Of a DNA stretch of 64,000 nt, positions 62,291 to 64,000 are shown in pieces (position 1 is the first letter of the stretch; every line of letters starts with the position of its first letter). The notes below the pieces were generated by a model. That model had not been told where the DNA came from and searched no databases. It saw nothing but the letters and a program-made list of their open reading frames with translations. The translations under genes and the position numbers were made by a program. This DNA comes from Breviolum minutum Mf 1.05b.01 (taxonomy: Eukaryota > Sar > Dinophyceae > Suessiales > Symbiodiniaceae): positions 1 through 64,000 of the forward strand of contig DF239797.1 of the NCBI GenBank assembly GCA_000507305.1, read 5' to 3'.

Positions 62291-62650
62291 CTTGTCCCAG
62301 CCAGCTTCCTCTAACATGTGGAGAAGTTCATCCCGAGTATGACCTCCTTTAAGCCACAACTGATGGATTGATTCTGGGACATGCAGCTTACCGCTGCCCT
62401 TTTTCTCACAAAGCCTCCTAAGACGTTGCCTTTTGGCCGCCTCTGAAATCTCCTTCTCCCCACCCACCTCAGACTCACCTGCGCTGCCAGGATCGTCAGA
62501 TGGACCATCATCCTCGGGAGGAGCAACTTTTTTGGGTTGTCGCTTACCAGGGGGAACTTCCTTCTGACTGGAATTTGGCTTGGTCTTATGTTTGGCAGCT
62601 TCCAGAGCTTTCTCCATCTCATGCATTTTCTGCCTCAACTCGGCATTGTC
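62291..62650 (-). CDS. Exon, 120 aa, coiled coil plus RLRRLCEKK module
   Basis: Acceptor CAATCGCAG|GACAAT and GA donor GACAAG|GAGGGG frame exactly 360 nt, phase 0 at both ends. Order: coiled coil DNAELRQKMHEMEKALEAAK (1-20), basic Pro/Lys linker (21-60), acidic stretch PSDDPGSAGESEVGGEKE, then RQRLRRLCEKKGSGKLHVPE, SIHQLWLKGGHTRDELLHML, EEAGWDK. The last part is a module I recognise from many Symbiodinium-type predicted proteins. Confidence 0.75.
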
Positions 62651-62807
62651 CTGCGATTGAGGCAGAAATAAGAAATGAAGGAAACTAAACCATTCTAGAA
62701 TCAACAAAGACATTTGACTTGGGCCACTAGGCATGTGATGTTTGATTCTTGGTTCCCATATCCATAAATTCAAAATTAAACCCTAACTAACATGAGAACA
62801 TGCAGTC

Positions 62808-63140
62808 CTGCTGAAGAGACTCCATGTGCCTAGTTGAGTTCGGGTCAGGAGTCTTGGAAAAGAGACGGCGGGGCTGCACAACATCCCCCTTTTGGGTTTT
62901 TGATGGGGGGGACTTGTTTGGTGTTGCATTCTGCGCAGGACTGGGCTTCGATCTCCGGGACCGGCGAACCCGGGCTGGTGGAGGTGAAGGTACGGCAGTA
63001 GGGGGATCCATCTCCTCATCAGCAGGGGGTGTTTCTTTAGCCGCCTTAGCTTTAGCTTTACTCTTAGGCTGAGCCTTAGCCTTAGCAGCAGTAGCCCGAC
63101 TCTTCTTTTGAAGGGATGCAGCAACTTCTTCTGGGGATGC
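62808..63140 (-). CDS. Exon, 111 aa, Lys/Ala then Pro/Ser-rich
   Basis: Acceptor GGCTAAG|GCATCC and GA donor CAGCAG|GACTGC frame exactly 333 nt, phase 0. It starts ASPEEVAASLQKKSRATAAK (histone-tail-like Lys/Ala), then PPADEEMDPPTAVPSPPPAR, ends STRHMESLQQ. Joined to the next exon it gives SLQQDNAELRQK, restoring a leucine heptad across the junction, which supports the GA donor. Confidence 0.7.
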
Positions 63141-63249
63141 CTTAGCCGAAACCCAAAAAAATGATTTGAGTCACACTTTAAAAGGGATAGGACCAACAAA
63201 CACATACAAGAGAAACATCATGAATATAATAGCCATAAATTCAAGTTGC

Positions 63250-63282
63250 CTCTTGGGTCTCCTCGTCACCCTCAGTATGAGC
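63250..63282 (-). CDS. Microexon, 11 aa (AHTEGDEETQE)
   Basis: Acceptor CAGCCAAG|GCTCAT and GC donor CAAGAG|GCAACT frame 33 nt coding AHTEGDEETQE. Phase 0 on both sides; acidic. Confidence 0.6.
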
Positions 63283-63383
63283 CTTGGCTGACTAATTTGG
63301 GGGAAGTCAAGGAATAGCAGTCCACCAATTTCACATACCAACATTGAAACGTATGGAAGTAATGTCCAATTAGATCAAGATGC

Positions 63384-63452
63384 CTCATGACTTGATTTTG
63401 AACCACCACCAGGTGCTTTCTTCTTAAGGGCCGCAATCTGCCGTTCATACTC
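63384..63452 (-). CDS. Exon, 23 aa (EYERQIAALKKKAPGGGSKS)
   Basis: Acceptor CCTGTGAG|GAGTAT and GC donor TCATGAG|GCATCT frame 69 nt coding EYERQIAALKKKAPGGGSKS then SHE. A coiled-coil start and a Gly/Ser hinge. Confidence 0.65.
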
Positions 63453-63555
63453 CTCACAGGTTCCCAAAAAATTATATGGGGTGAGCCACCAGGAAAAACA
63501 AACATTGGTTTTCTGACAAGTTCACAAAATGTCAATGTGACAACTAGGGCCAGTC

Positions 63556-63635
63556 CTGAATCTTGTTTTGAAGCTCCTGATCTTGCTCCGCCTCTTTCTT
63601 CACTTCTAGTAACTTTCGGTTACCAGCTTCAAGAG
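63556..63635 (-). CDS. First exon seen of the right-hand gene
   Basis: Acceptor GTTGCTCAG|CTCTTG and GA donor GATTCAG|GACTGG. It reads LEAGNRKLLEVKKEAEQDQE then LQNKIQ, a coiled coil continued by EYERQIAALKKK in the next exon. No start codon or spliced-leader site is visible, so the gene may begin outside the window. Confidence 0.6.
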
Positions 63636-63899
63636 CTGAGCAACTATGGATCTTAGAGTTTAATGTGGTCTTGCCACGCATTTTTACCCCAAAGGATCCC
63701 AAAGGAATACAGCAGAAACACTCCGAACTTGAGCCACCACTTCGCATGAACCAAGGATTTAGGTTCCATCATCCCAAGGTGAATTATGTGAAGGTGGATC
63801 ATGGTGAACGGTTTCAAACCCCTTTGGGAGACATGTTAAGTGGAAGTTCTGCTCCGAATTCTACCCAAATTTGCTCAAAAATGAGGTGACCAAAAAACC

Positions 63900-64000
63900 T
63901 TGGAAATACGTATTTTTTACGTGTTTTGGTACGGAAAAATACGTCCCTTGTACGGAAATGTACGTCCCTGGTACGGGGTACACTTTGGGGTACGTACAAA
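63900..64000. repeat. TACGTCCCTG motif array, right copy
   Basis: AAATACGTCCCTTGTACGG, AATGTACGTCCCTGGTACGG and GGGTACGTACAAA, in the same orientation as the array at 56380-56440. It runs off the window end. Confidence 0.65.

Noticed and set aside
1..64000. CRISPR-like array from the many regularly shaped repeats
   Set aside because: The repeats are dispersed palindromes in both halves of introns, without regular spacing, leader or cas genes; the genome is eukaryotic.
1..64000. tRNA, rRNA, bacterial promoters, ribosome binding sites and operons
   Set aside because: I looked for cloverleaf or rRNA-like stretches and saw none; split genes with AG|G introns rule out a prokaryotic reading.

Overview
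The window looks like nuclear DNA of a dinoflagellate, most likely a Symbiodiniaceae-type alga. First, the right-hand 8 kb (about 56.1-63.7 kb, minus strand) carries protein segments that I recognise, from memory and not from a search, as belonging to very large multi-copy dinoflagellate protein families. These include an RLRRLCEKK module, a WYTQERMK/YYVEV module, a GIY-YIG-like nuclease block and a large block with PYFTHQDEGRG and GICHYCLAG. Second, exons can be joined in phase only if introns may start with GC or GA as well as GT, with AG|G on both sides of most introns. That splicing style is known from dinoflagellates. I saw no bacterial operon structure, rRNA, tRNA or CRISPR array.

Layout. 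From 0 to about 55.4 kb there are many very short minus-strand exons (25-130 nt). Two runs join in phase: 54.05 to 47.0 kb (acidic Ser/Asp exon, helical exon, LLGDLPPDDLDSYLK exon, HPEHPKE exon and others) and 42.1 to 34.1 kb. Further exons lie at 30.3, 27.4, 25.5, 19.7, 16.9, 15.2, 13.9, 11.6, 10.6, 9.3, 5.4, 1.06 and 0.6 kb. I do not recognise the product(s); this may be one very long gene or several in a row. Nearly every supported exon is on the minus strand, matching the unidirectional gene blocks known in dinoflagellates. From 56.1 to 63.7 kb is a second minus-strand multi-exon gene of the recognised family, with two apparent frameshifts.

The introns and spacers are filled with short palindromic elements of 85-130 bp, in at least ten sequence families, here called A-N and Q. 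Most have TA at both outer ends. Families and signature ends: A, GKTGGTGGTTTCAA; B, TGGGTGTTTCC; C, GGATCCATG plus GGTAAATATACC; D, CTGTTGATGG; E, CCCTAAGNATCC; F, GGTAAACTAACAT; G, CTCCCTGAAACTAAC; H, TGGTTGGTTAATAAGGATCC; I, ACCTAGATTTCCCT; J, GGATGTCCC; K, GGGATCCAATCACCTT; M, AGGGGTCATT; N, GGGCCCCCTACCAG; Q, GAAACATGGTGATTTACTA. They read as non-autonomous TA-target DNA transposons (MITE-like). Several are nested, and two nests let the empty target site be read directly.

The most striking single object is a 3.67-kb element at 35,242-38,907. It has TA outside, about 27-bp imperfect terminal inverted repeats, scattered TTAGAATGCC motifs in both orientations, and a core of about 140-bp tandem repeats that holds an assembly gap (37,430-38,042). 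It lies inside an older C element, in an intron between phase-compatible exons. Long CAAA, CAA and CCACTA microsatellites complete the picture.
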